Of a stretch of 34,472 nt of DNA, positions 26,586 to 33,721 are shown one piece after another. The position numbers and the translations under genes are program-made. The DNA is from Pseudomonadota bacterium. GTDB lineage: Bacteria > Pseudomonadota > Gammaproteobacteria > Burkholderiales > Burkholderiaceae_C. Positions within the stretch are counted from its first letter, which is position 1. Every line of letters begins with the position of its first letter. The DNA lies in the NCBI GenBank assembly GCA_021830925.1, contig JAKBNS010000160.1, positions 1-34,472 of the forward strand, written 5' to 3'. Under the pieces are notes generated by a model. It saw nothing but the letters and a program-made list of their open reading frames with translations, was not told the origin of the DNA and did no database searches.

Positions 26586-27011
26586 ATGCTCGATCCCTCC
26601 GATCCGGCGGCCGTACAACGCGCCGTGCAACGGGCCTTGAACCGTGATCTCCAGCCGGGAGAAATCCTGGTGCTGGGGCGCACGCACGAAGGGCGCACGT
26701 TCCGCCCCAGCGACTGGGCCGAGCGCCTGGCCGGCGTGATGTCGCGGTTTCGCCCCATCGGGGCGGGGCACGCCGAGCAGCACCTGTGCTATTCGCCGCT
26801 GTGCATGCCCACGCTGGTCGACGGGGTGCGCGCTGTGGTGGTCAGCCGCGAGCTGGCCGACGTGGAACCCATGGCCTACCAGTTCGTGCTGCGATTCGCG
26901 CGCGACAACAACCTCGAGACCGTGCAGGCCTGCATGCTGGACCTGGATGCCCAAGGGCAGCCGGGCGCCCACGCGGCCGCTGGCGACGCCGCCGGCTTGC
27001 GCGTAGCCTGA
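26586..27011 (+). CDS. DUF3579 protein
   Basis: Cytoplasmic protein of 141 residues from a family (DUF3579) found mainly in betaproteobacteria, function unknown. Family core: ILVLGRTHEGRTFRPSDWAERLAGVMSRF (about 29-57), YSPLCMPTLVDGVRAVVVSRELADVEPMAYQFVLRFARDNNLETV (about 70-114). The last 25 residues are a variable Ala/Gly tail. ATG 26586 fits the candidate promoter; the reading frame is open upstream to 26040 but runs antisense to the methyltransferase gene. It ends 23 bp before the convergent hicB stop. Confidence 0.88.
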   Translation: MLDPSDPAAVQRAVQRALNRDLQPGEILVLGRTHEGRTFRPSDWAERLAGVMSRFRPIGAGHAEQHLCYSPLCMPTLVDGVRAVVVSRELADVEPMAYQFVLRFARDNNLETVQACMLDLDAQGQPGAHAAAGDAAGLRVA

Positions 27012-27034
27012 ACCGGCGCAGGACCCAGCGGGGC

Positions 27035-27358
27035 TCAGACCGCCAGCTTGGCACTTACCAGGCGATTGAGGCTCACCCCCTGCTCGCTGGCTTCGATGGC
27101 GAGTCGGCGGTGTTGTTCCGGTGGGATGCGAACCTTGAACTCACCGCTGTAACTGCGCTCGGCCATGGGCTCGGGCACTGGCTCGGATCCCGCACGCATG
27201 TCCGCCACGCAATCGGCCACCAGGCGCCGAATGCCGGCCAGTGCATCCTCCGGCGAATGGGCAAGCCAGGATAGCGACGGGAATTCGGCGCACAAGCCGA
27301 CATGCTCGGCATCCTCCGAGGACCAGGTCACTCGATAGGTGTAATGGTCAACGTTCAT
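27035..27358 (-). CDS. hicB: HicB antitoxin
   Basis: Antitoxin of the HicAB type II toxin-antitoxin system, 107 residues. The N-terminal half (YRVTWSSEDAEHVGLCAEFPSLSWLAHSPEDALAGI) is the HicB fold that covers the toxin active site. The C-terminal part (FKVRIPPEQHRRLAIEASEQGVSLNRLVSAKL, about 75-105) is a ribbon-helix-helix DNA-binding domain. ATG 27358 overlaps hicA by 11 bp, so the two are translationally coupled with the toxin gene first. It should bind the palindrome at 27610-27641 and repress the operon. Confidence 0.93.
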   Translation of the reverse strand: MNVDHYTYRVTWSSEDAEHVGLCAEFPSLSWLAHSPEDALAGIRRLVADCVADMRAGSEPVPEPMAERSYSGEFKVRIPPEQHRRLAIEASEQGVSLNRLVSAKLAV

Positions 27359-27608
27359 CGGTCCGACCCTTGTGCAACTTCTCGATGGCATCCAGGACCT
27401 GGCGCACCTGATAGCCCTTCGCCTTGCCCTTGTCGTCCTGGATATTCACTCTCGGATCACCGGGCCATGGCGTCTTGAATACCGCGTGGCTGGTACCGGA
27501 TTGCCGTGCCGCGCCAAAGTAATGCTCGCAGACCTTTCTGAGATCCTTGAAGCGCACGGCGGCAGGTGATGACCTCATCTGCCGCAGGATCTTCTCGAAC
27601 TCCGGCAT
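27348..27608 (-). CDS. hicA: HicA mRNA interferase toxin
   Basis: HicA-family toxin, 86 residues, a double-stranded-RNA-binding-like fold that cleaves mRNA. The catalytic histidine is H41 in the motif SGTSHAVF, followed by the typical WPGDPRVNIQDDKGKAKGYQVRQVLDAIEKL. An N-terminal extension (PEFEKILRQMRSSPAAVRFKDL) replaces the very short start of the smallest HicA toxins. The ATG at 27608 is one base from a 32-bp perfect palindrome, and there is no ribosome-binding site. GC is low for the region (34 of 60 in 27421-27480), so the module is probably acquired. Confidence 0.93.
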   Translation of the reverse strand: MPEFEKILRQMRSSPAAVRFKDLRKVCEHYFGAARQSGTSHAVFKTPWPGDPRVNIQDDKGKAKGYQVRQVLDAIEKLHKGRTDER

Positions 27609-27609
27609 C

Positions 27610-27641
27610 GACGAATGGTGTCATTAATGACACCATTCGTC
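27610..27641. promoter_or_regulatory. 32-bp perfect palindrome, hicAB operator
   Basis: The half-site GACGAATGGTGTCATT is followed directly by its exact reverse complement, with no mismatch over 32 bp. It ends one base before the hicA start codon and covers the likely -10 and -35 region, so binding of HicB would block the promoter. Confidence 0.75.
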
Positions 27642-27643
27642 AA
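27615..27643 (-). promoter_or_regulatory. Candidate hicA promoter inside the palindrome
   Basis: Minus strand TTGACG (27643-27638, 5/6 to -35), 17-bp spacer, CACCAT (27620-27615, 3/6 to -10). A start 7 nt further would fall on the A of the hicA ATG, predicting a leaderless mRNA. The -10 match is weak. Confidence 0.35.
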
Positions 27644-27669
27644 GTCATGCCATGCCTCCCTTGTGCGTT

Positions 27670-27834
27670 TCAGGCCGAGGCCTGCCACCAGGCGGCGAGC
27701 ACCAGCGCAGGCACCAGGATCCATGCGCCGACGCCCGGCCAGGCGCGCGCGGCGGCGTAGGCGGCGGCGGCCGACACGGCCACGGCGCCGGCGTTGCGCC
27801 AGTCGCCGAAAATCAACTGCAGCAGTTTTTTCAT
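27670..27834 (-). CDS. Small membrane protein (54 residues)
   Basis: Not recognised. It has 54 residues: a short N-terminus MKKLLQLIFGDWRN, then two hydrophobic segments (about 15-30 and 36-50) and the end AWWQASA. The ATG at 27834 overlaps the stop of the preceding ExxE membrane protein gene by 4 nt (ATGA), the same junction seen throughout this operon, which argues that it is real and expressed. It may be an accessory subunit of that protein. It is the last gene of the transcript; no clear terminator is visible before hicA. Confidence 0.65.
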   Translation of the reverse strand: MKKLLQLIFGDWRNAGAVAVSAAAAYAAARAWPGVGAWILVPALVLAAWWQASA

Positions 27835-28577
27835 GCCTCGCTCCCGACGGGCGCCGCGGCCGGCACGCGCAACTGGGCCCCGAGCAGGCGCCCGCACACG
27901 ACGTAGATGACGAACAGCAGCGGCAGCGTGAGGTCGCCCATGGGCCAGGCGGTCTGCTCGCCCAGCACGCCGGCCAGGCTCCAGAAACTGCCGAAGGCCA
28001 GCAGCGCGCAGGCCACCAGGAACTTCAGCGTGTTCTCCGGCACGGCGCTCAGCGGTGCGCGCAGCGCCATGCCCGCGGCGACGACCACCAGCAGCGCCAG
28101 CACCGCCGCGGAGGCGGACTGGCCCAGGTTCAATCCATGGCCCATGGCCACCACCAGCAGCCACACCTCCAGGCCTTCGAGCAGCACGCCCTTGAAGGCC
28201 ACCAGCCAGGCCGCGCGCACCTCCGCGTGGTCCAGCGCCTCGCGGGTCTCGCGGAATTCCTCGAGTTCGTCGTGCAGGCGCGTGCGTCCGGCGTAGCGCC
28301 GCACGGCCTTCACGTACCAGCGAAGCCCGAACAGCAGCAGGAACACGCCGATGGCGGCGCGCATGATGTTCATGTCGCCGTCGATCAACTGCAATCCCGC
28401 GGCGCCCGCCGCCACCAGCACGCTCACCACGGCCAGCGCGGCGATCGCCGCGCTGGTGGCGCGCGCCCAGCCGATGCTCAGGGCCACGGCCAGCACGATG
28501 GTGAAGGCTTCCACCCATTCCACCGCGCTGGCCGCGAAGATCGCGCCCGCCGCGCCCCAATGTGTCCAGGTCATCAA
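27831..28577 (-). CDS. Membrane protein with two ExxE motifs (COG4280/FTR1-like)
   Basis: Integral membrane protein of 247 residues with six or seven hydrophobic segments. Two helices carry ExxE: E20-WV-E23 (SAVEWVEAFTIVLAV) and E134-GL-E137 (VLLEGLEVWLLVV), spaced like the REGLE-type motifs of FTR1 iron permeases, whose glutamates bind Fe3+. A charged loop (about 90-120) lies between them. I place it with COG4280-type predicted membrane proteins; no biochemical role is known to me. ATG 28577 overlaps the ATPase stop by 4 nt. Downstream of a TonB and ABC importer cluster, metal transport is the likeliest role, by inference. Confidence 0.75.
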   Translation of the reverse strand: MMTWTHWGAAGAIFAASAVEWVEAFTIVLAVALSIGWARATSAAIAALAVVSVLVAAGAAGLQLIDGDMNIMRAAIGVFLLLFGLRWYVKAVRRYAGRTRLHDELEEFRETREALDHAEVRAAWLVAFKGVLLEGLEVWLLVVAMGHGLNLGQSASAAVLALLVVVAAGMALRAPLSAVPENTLKFLVACALLAFGSFWSLAGVLGEQTAWPMGDLTLPLLFVIYVVCGRLLGAQLRVPAAAPVGSEA

Positions 28578-29680
28578 GTCGTGTTCTCCCTTTCGAGTTC
28601 GAGTTCGTCGGTGCGGGCCCGCTCAGGCGCGGGCCCGTCGTAGATCAGCGCCTGGCGCAGGTCCAGGTACAGCTCCACGGGGTCGCCCGGCGTGCTCCAC
28701 GCCGGGCCGATCACGCGCAGCGCCACGCCGTGCAGCGCGACCTGCAACTCATTGCCGCGCGGCGTGGCCACGCAGCGAAGCACCTGGGCCGTGACCGCGC
28801 ATTCTCCGTCGCGCGCCGGGCCGTCGGCCGCGCGCACGGCGGCGGCCGGCAGGTAGAGGCGGGCGGCGTCGCCGCCCCGGGTTGCCGCGCCGGCCGCGGC
28901 CGGCAGCGGTCCCCAGGGAGCTTGCAGCGCGCTGCCCGCGCGGCGAAGCGACCAGGGCCCCGGCGCGTGCACGAAGCGTGCGACCTGCTCGTCGCAGGGC
29001 GCCGCCAACAGACGGCGCGGAGCATCCAGCTGGCGCAGCGCGCCCGCGTCGAGAATACCCACCCGGTCGCCCAGCGCAAAGGCCTCACGGTGGTCGTGGG
29101 TAATGTACAGGGCCGACAGGCCATGCTGGCGCACCACGCCGCCGATCAGGTCGCGCAGTTCCTCGCGCAAGGTCGCGTCCAGGTTGGAAAGCGGCTCGTC
29201 GCACAGCAGCAGCCGCGGGCGCACCGCCAGCGCGCGGGCCAGGGCCACGCGTTGCTGCTGGCCGCCGGAGAGCTCGTGGGGCCGGCGTTCGCGCATGGCC
29301 TCCAGGCCCACGCAGCGCAGCATGTCCAGGGCCTGCTCGGCGGCTCCCGGCTGGCGGCGCGCGCGCAAGGGCAACGCCACGTTGTCCAGCGCGCTCAGGT
29401 GCGGCCACAGCGCATAGTCCTGGAACACCATGCCCAGGCCCCTGCGCTCGGGCGCCGACGGCGCCAGCCCGGGGCCGGCCACGGTGTGCCCGCCGATGCG
29501 TACCGTGCCCTCGTCGGGATGTTCCAGTCCGGCGACGATGCGCAACAGCGTGGTCTTGCCCGAGCCGGAGGCGCCGAGCAGGCAGACGATGCTCCCCGCC
29601 TCGACCCGCAGGTTCAGGCCGCGCAGCGCGACGTGATCGCCGAAGCGCTTGCGCACGTCGACCAGTTCCAGGGCGTTCAT
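28574..29680 (-). CDS. ABC transporter ATPase, ferric-type
   Basis: ATP-binding subunit of a binding-protein-dependent importer, 368 residues, of the FbpC/PotA/PhnT group. Walker A GASGSGKT is at 36-43, Q-loop VFQDYALWPHL at 85-95, signature LSGGQQQR at 137-144, Walker B LLLCDEP with D161/E162, and H-switch H195 area (YITHDHREAF). After about residue 235 a TOBE-type regulatory domain follows, as in iron importers, ending in a charged tail. ATG 29680 overlaps the permease stop by 4 nt. The substrate is set by the binding protein; iron is inferred. Confidence 0.92.
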   Translation of the reverse strand: MNALELVDVRKRFGDHVALRGLNLRVEAGSIVCLLGASGSGKTTLLRIVAGLEHPDEGTVRIGGHTVAGPGLAPSAPERRGLGMVFQDYALWPHLSALDNVALPLRARRQPGAAEQALDMLRCVGLEAMRERRPHELSGGQQQRVALARALAVRPRLLLCDEPLSNLDATLREELRDLIGGVVRQHGLSALYITHDHREAFALGDRVGILDAGALRQLDAPRRLLAAPCDEQVARFVHAPGPWSLRRAGSALQAPWGPLPAAAGAATRGGDAARLYLPAAAVRAADGPARDGECAVTAQVLRCVATPRGNELQVALHGVALRVIGPAWSTPGDPVELYLDLRQALIYDGPAPERARTDELELERENTT

Positions 29681-31413
29681 GTTCGTGCTCCCATGCGCCG
29701 CGCGGCGTGCGCGAAGGCCCAGCGAGCCAGCGCCGCGAAGCCCAGCAGCAGCGCGATGCCGAGCAGTTGCAGGCGGGCCTGCAGTCGCAGCTGAAATCCC
29801 GAGGCCGCGTTCAACAAGGCCACCGCCAGCGGTGCATGGCCGGCCGGATACAGCAGTTGCGAGGCGGGCAGTTCGAAAGCCACGTGCAAGGCGGCCATCA
29901 GCCAGGCCGCGCCGAGCGCGGGCGCCAGCAGGGGCCATTCGACGCGCGCCAGCGCCTGCAGGCGCGACAGACCGTGCACCCGCGCGGCCTCGCCGAGGCT
30001 TCCGTGCAATTGCGCCACCGGCCCCTGCAACAGCCGCGTGGCCGCCGGCAGCGCGAGCGCGACGTAGGCCATGGCCAGCAGCGCGCTGCCGCCGTACCAG
30101 GGGGTGACGGACAGGTTGTACATCTGCACGTAGGCGGCAGCCAGAACGATCCCCGGCAGCGCCATGGCCGCGGTCAGGCCGAGGTCTACGGCGCGTCCGA
30201 TCCGGCTGCCCGCGGCCAGCGCGCGCGCGGCCGGCCAGGCCAGCGCGGTGGCCGCGCTGGCCGCCAGCATCGCCATGCGCAGCGAGTAGCCGAAGGCGGG
30301 TAACACCTGTGCGGCAGCGCGCGCGAACCCCACGCCATGGCCGGTTCCCCCGAAGGCCAGGCTGGCCGCGCTGAGCAAGGGCACGCCCAGCGCGAGCAGG
30401 CCCAGCACGGCCACCCCGCCCGCATGGGCCCGTGCCTGCGCGGTTGCCAGCGCCACCGGCGGCGCCGGCCGGTGGCGCGCACCCACGCTGCGCGCGCTGG
30501 CGGCACGACGGCGCGCCGCCGACTGCAACAGCAAGGCCGGCGCCACCAGGCCCAGCAGCATCCACGAGGCGGCCGCGGCGGCGGGGAAGTTGACCGGCAT
30601 CGCCGCCACCGATTGCTGGATGGCGTAGGTCGCCATCATCGTGCCGCTGCCGGCACCCAGCGTGGCGGCCACCGCGAAATCGCTGGCCGATTCGGCGAAG
30701 GCCGCGGCGAAGCCCGCCGCCAGCGCGGGCAGCAGCGCATGCACCGCCAGGCGCAGGCGCTGAGCGCGCCCGAGGCCGAGCACGCGCGCGGCTTCCTGCG
30801 GCGCCGCCGACGTGGCGCGCAGGCTGAGTTGCAGCGCCAGGAAGGTATAGGGCAGGGCCTTGAAAGCAAGGCTGAGCACGATGCCCGGCGCGCCCAGCAA
30901 GGCCTGCGCCGAGTTCAGCAGCCACGGCCAGTGCGCCAGCGGGCCGATCGGCGCGGCCAGCAGCATCCAGCCCGAGGCGACGAAATAACCCGGCAGCACC
31001 AGCAGCAGCCAGACGCCGGCCTCGATCCATCCGCGCCACGGCAGCAGACTGCGCTCGCGCAGCCAGGCCAGCCAGGCGCCCAGCGGCAGCGCGATCAGGC
31101 TGGCCAGCAGGGAAATCAGCCAGCTGTTGCGCAGCGCGCCGGCACCGCCGTCGGCCCAGGCCTGAGCGAAGGCTTTCAGGCTCGGGTGCAGGGCGCCGCG
31201 CAGCAGCCCCGGCAGCAGCGCCTGGCCCAGGAAGCCGCCCAGGGGCCAGCCCCACAGGGCCAGCGCGGCCAGCGCGAGCAGAGCCGGGCCGAGCGCGCGC
31301 CCGGCGTGGTGCCGCACGGTCCGCAGGCGCGCGGCGCGCGCGCTGGCGCCCGCGGGCGCGTCGCGCGGGATCAGGCGCCGACCGGGGCGCGATTCGGTCC
31401 CGGGAGCGCTCAA
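29677..31413 (-). CDS. ABC transporter permease, fused two-domain ferric type
   Basis: Inner-membrane permease of 578 residues with two complete BPD permease domains in one chain, as in FbpB/SfuB/HitB. Each half has the coupling EAA loop: TSAAPQEAARVLGLGRAQRLRLAVHALLPAL in the first, and LGEAARVHGLSRLQALARVEWPLLAPAL in the second. I chose the TTG at 31413 because it overlaps the binding-protein stop by 4 nt (TTGA), the same junction as in all other pairs of this operon. A GTG at 31437 is in frame and would add 8 residues. Neither has a good ribosome-binding site. Confidence 0.9.
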   Translation of the reverse strand: MSAPGTESRPGRRLIPRDAPAGASARAARLRTVRHHAGRALGPALLALAALALWGWPLGGFLGQALLPGLLRGALHPSLKAFAQAWADGGAGALRNSWLISLLASLIALPLGAWLAWLRERSLLPWRGWIEAGVWLLLVLPGYFVASGWMLLAAPIGPLAHWPWLLNSAQALLGAPGIVLSLAFKALPYTFLALQLSLRATSAAPQEAARVLGLGRAQRLRLAVHALLPALAAGFAAAFAESASDFAVAATLGAGSGTMMATYAIQQSVAAMPVNFPAAAAASWMLLGLVAPALLLQSAARRRAASARSVGARHRPAPPVALATAQARAHAGGVAVLGLLALGVPLLSAASLAFGGTGHGVGFARAAAQVLPAFGYSLRMAMLAASAATALAWPAARALAAGSRIGRAVDLGLTAAMALPGIVLAAAYVQMYNLSVTPWYGGSALLAMAYVALALPAATRLLQGPVAQLHGSLGEAARVHGLSRLQALARVEWPLLAPALGAAWLMAALHVAFELPASQLLYPAGHAPLAVALLNAASGFQLRLQARLQLLGIALLLGFAALARWAFAHAARRMGART

Positions 31414-32402
31414 TGCAGGATGTGGGAGCTGAACCACAGGTCGATGCTCGCCTCGCGCGCGCCCCAGACCGTCGGGTCGAGGCGCTGGGCATCGCTCACG
31501 TGCAGGCGCGCCAGCGCGGGCAATGGCGCCACGCCGCGAATCAGCGGCTGGTAGTTGGAATCCGCGCTGGGGTCGCCATGCTGCATCGCGCGCTGACCCG
31601 CCGGCGACAGCAGGAATTCGACAAAGCGTCGGGCCTGTTGCAGTTCGGCGCCTCGTACCTGGGCGCCGATGGCGACGTCCGATGGAAGTTCGGCCACCGG
31701 GTCCGGCGCGACGATGCGCAGGTCGGGCTCGCGTTGCGCGAAGCCCAGCGCGGCCGAGCTCTGCACCACGGCCACGTCGATCTGGCCGTACTGCAGCGCG
31801 CGAAGGGTCACGCTATTGGTCGGATACACCTTCAGGCCGTTGGCCTTGAGGGCTTCGAACCAGGCCTGTCCGGCCTGCATGCCGTCATGCTGAAGCATGC
31901 CTGCGACGAAGGGAAAGGTGGGGCCGGAGATGGCCGGGTTGTTCATCCCCACCTTGCCGCGCAGCGCCGAACGATCCAGGTCCGCCCAGGTGCGCGGTGC
32001 ATCGGGGAGGCGACGCGTGTTCACCAGCAGGGTGCCCGCATAGGTCAGGCCCACCGGCAGGTAGCAGCGATCGGCGGGCAGCAATGCGCGTCCCGACGCG
32101 TCGTACGCGACCCCGGGCATCCAGCCGCAGGCCAGCAGATGCTGCGAGGCCATGTTGCGCATCGGCATGTCGCCGTCGAACCACAGCACGTCCCATTGGG
32201 GACGCCGGCCTTCGGCCTGCACGCGCGCCTGCAAGGGGCCGGTGCTCAGGTGCACCAGATCGACGGCGATGCCGGTGCTGCGCGTGAAGGCCTGGGCGAC
32301 GGCGCGGTCGTAGCCGAAGGCCGCGTACACGGTGAGGGGGCGTGCCCGGGCCGTGGCCACTGACAGCGCAGCGAGAAGCAACAGCAGGACGAGACGGATC
32401 AT
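31410..32402 (-). CDS. Periplasmic substrate-binding protein, ferric/phosphonate type
   Basis: Periplasmic binding protein of 330 residues. A signal peptide (MIRLVLLLLLAALSVATARA) is followed by a family-1/6 solute-binding fold: LTVYAAFGYDRAVAQAFTRSTGI, WDVLWFDGD, LLVNTRRLPDAPRTWADL, NNPAISGPTFPFVAGML and QQARRFVEFLLSPAGQRAM. The family includes FbpA/FutA iron and 2-aminoethylphosphonate binders. I do not see the paired tyrosines typical of FbpA, so iron is not proven by sequence. ATG 32402 overlaps the tonB stop by 4 nt. Confidence 0.9.
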   Translation of the reverse strand: MIRLVLLLLLAALSVATARARPLTVYAAFGYDRAVAQAFTRSTGIAVDLVHLSTGPLQARVQAEGRRPQWDVLWFDGDMPMRNMASQHLLACGWMPGVAYDASGRALLPADRCYLPVGLTYAGTLLVNTRRLPDAPRTWADLDRSALRGKVGMNNPAISGPTFPFVAGMLQHDGMQAGQAWFEALKANGLKVYPTNSVTLRALQYGQIDVAVVQSSAALGFAQREPDLRIVAPDPVAELPSDVAIGAQVRGAELQQARRFVEFLLSPAGQRAMQHGDPSADSNYQPLIRGVAPLPALARLHVSDAQRLDPTVWGAREASIDLWFSSHILH

Positions 32403-33142
32403 CGACGGCTTTCGAGATGGAAGCGAACCCAGATGCGAAACCTCATCGACTGGGAGGCGAGCGCGGCCGGCGTGGGTGGATAGGGCGCTTCGCGCACCGC
32501 GGCCAACGCCGCGGTGTCGAGCATGTCCACTCCGCTGGACTGCGCGACCCGTACCTGGCTGACCTTGCCGTCGAGAAAGTCGAAGCTCACCAGCACGCGT
32601 CCGCCGACATGCATCAGGCGCGCTGCCTCGGGAAAGCGCACCGCCGCCTGGATGGCCTCGCGCAGCGCGCCCTCGAAGCTCAGGCGCGTGGCCGCGAGAT
32701 CCGGGTGCGCCACCGGCGCGGGCGGCGGCGGGGGCGGGGGCGCCACAGGCATCGCCGGCTTGGCCGCGGGTTGGGGCGAGGGCGGCGGGATCAGCGCGCG
32801 GGGTTGCGGTGGCGGCGGCAGGGGCTTCGGATGCGGGTGCGCCGGATGTGGCCGCGGCCTGGGCTGCGGCTTGGGCGGCTGCGGCTTGGGCGGCGGGGGC
32901 TTGGGCGGCGGGGGCTTGGGGACCGCCGGCTTGGGCTGGCTCAGCGTGATCTCCACCGGCGGCGGAGGCGGCGGCGCCTGGTGGGTCCCCAGCCAGGCGA
33001 GCGTGCCCAGCAGCGTGGCCTCGATCAGCAGCGCCAGCGCCAGCGCCGCCGGCCAGCGGCCGCGGCTGCCGGGCTCGGTCCAGGTTTCGTCCGCGGATAT
33101 GGGGCCGCGAGCCCCGCCGCGATCCGTGGCCAGCGCGCTCAC
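32399..33142 (-). CDS. tonB: TonB energy-transducing protein
   Basis: TonB family protein of 247 residues that couples the proton motive force to outer-membrane receptors. One N-terminal membrane anchor (about 31-52), then a long Pro/Lys-rich, later His/Pro-rich periplasmic spacer (about 56-145), then the TonB C-terminal domain from about 160 (LREAIQAAVRFPEAARLMHVGGRVLVSFDFLDGKVSQVRVAQSSG). Start GTG 33142 overlaps the exbD stop by 4 nt (GTGA). With ExbB and ExbD upstream it forms the full energiser; no TonB-dependent receptor gene is in the window. Confidence 0.95.
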   Translation of the reverse strand: MSALATDRGGARGPISADETWTEPGSRGRWPAALALALLIEATLLGTLAWLGTHQAPPPPPPVEITLSQPKPAVPKPPPPKPPPPKPQPPKPQPRPRPHPAHPHPKPLPPPPQPRALIPPPSPQPAAKPAMPVAPPPPPPPAPVAHPDLAATRLSFEGALREAIQAAVRFPEAARLMHVGGRVLVSFDFLDGKVSQVRVAQSSGVDMLDTAALAAVREAPYPPTPAALASQSMRFRIWVRFHLESRR

Positions 33143-33540
33143 GACCCGCTCGCCTGCTGCGCGGCCAGGCCGATGCGCGTGACGCCGGCGCGCCGGCAGG
33201 CATCCATCACGCGCATCAGCAACTGCAGCGGGGTATGCCGGTCGCCTGCGAGCACCACTTGCAGATGCGAGGGATCCGGCTTGTTCTCCAGCAGGCGGGT
33301 GAGTTGATGCGGGTCCAGATCCAGCGCGCCGACGTGGATCACGCCCGCGCGATCGACCACGATGGTGATCTGCGGCGGTGGCAGGCTGTTGGCGGTGGAG
33401 CTGGTCGGCAGTCGCGATGCGATGCCGTCCGCCGGGATCATCCGCAGGGTCACCATGATGAAGAACACCAGCAGGAAGAACATGATGTCGATCATCGGAA
33501 TGATCTCGATGCGGGCCTTGCGGGTCTCGAAGTAGCGCAT
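33139..33540 (-). CDS. exbD: ExbD biopolymer transport protein
   Basis: Proton-channel partner of ExbB and TonB, 133 residues. A single N-terminal membrane segment IIPMIDIMFFLLVFFIMVTL (13-32) contains the proton-carrying aspartate D18. The periplasmic ExbD/TolR domain follows (ITIVVDRAGVIHVGALDLDPHQLTRLL, VVLAGDRHTPLQLLMRVMDACRRAGVTRIGLA). ATG 33540 matches the family start MRYFETRKARIEIIP; the frame extends to 33636 without support. No ribosome-binding site is visible; instead a hairpin and T-tract lie 12-40 nt upstream. Confidence 0.94.
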   Translation of the reverse strand: MRYFETRKARIEIIPMIDIMFFLLVFFIMVTLRMIPADGIASRLPTSSTANSLPPPQITIVVDRAGVIHVGALDLDPHQLTRLLENKPDPSHLQVVLAGDRHTPLQLLMRVMDACRRAGVTRIGLAAQQASGS

Positions 33541-33551
33541 GGGCTGGTCGG

Positions 33552-33580
33552 AAAAAAGGATGCCACAGCAGGGCTGTGGC
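33552..33580 (-). terminator. Terminator-like hairpin between exbB and exbD
   Basis: Minus strand: 8-bp stem GCCACAGC/GCTGTGGC with a 3-nt loop (33580-33562), 4 spacer bases, then TTTTTT (33557-33552), 12 bp before the exbD start. The spacer makes it weaker than a textbook terminator; it may attenuate rather than stop read-through from exbB. Confidence 0.5.
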
Positions 33581-33611
33581 TCAAGCGGGCAACCTGGGGC
33601 TGCCCGCGCTC

Positions 33612-33646
33612 TTGAGAACACGCCGGGCCGTCCCAAGTGTTCTCAA
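33612..33646. repeat. 10-bp inverted repeat between exbB and exbD
   Basis: TTGAGAACAC (33612-33621) and its exact complement GTGTTCTCAA (33637-33646), separated by 15 bp. Could form a hairpin in the transcript or bind a dimeric regulator. Confidence 0.5.
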
Positions 33647-33655
33647 CCCCCGCGG

Positions 33656-33688
33656 GGGGCGGGCTGGGCGCAGCCCGGTCCTGGGGGC
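33656..33688. repeat. 33-bp GC-rich hairpin repeat, copy 2
   Basis: Matches 14706-14738 at 30 of 33 positions. It begins 34 bp after the exbB stop on the minus strand. The stem survives with two G-U pairs in place of G-C. A small intergenic REP-like family is possible. Confidence 0.55.
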
Positions 33689-33721
33689 TCTCACGATGTC
33701 CGGTCGGGATGGATGGGGCAG

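Noticed and set aside
27615-28643. 342-codon plus-strand frame opposite the ExxE protein
   Set aside because: Antisense to the ExxE protein and small-protein genes, rich in His/Gln/Arg as shadows of hydrophobic genes are.
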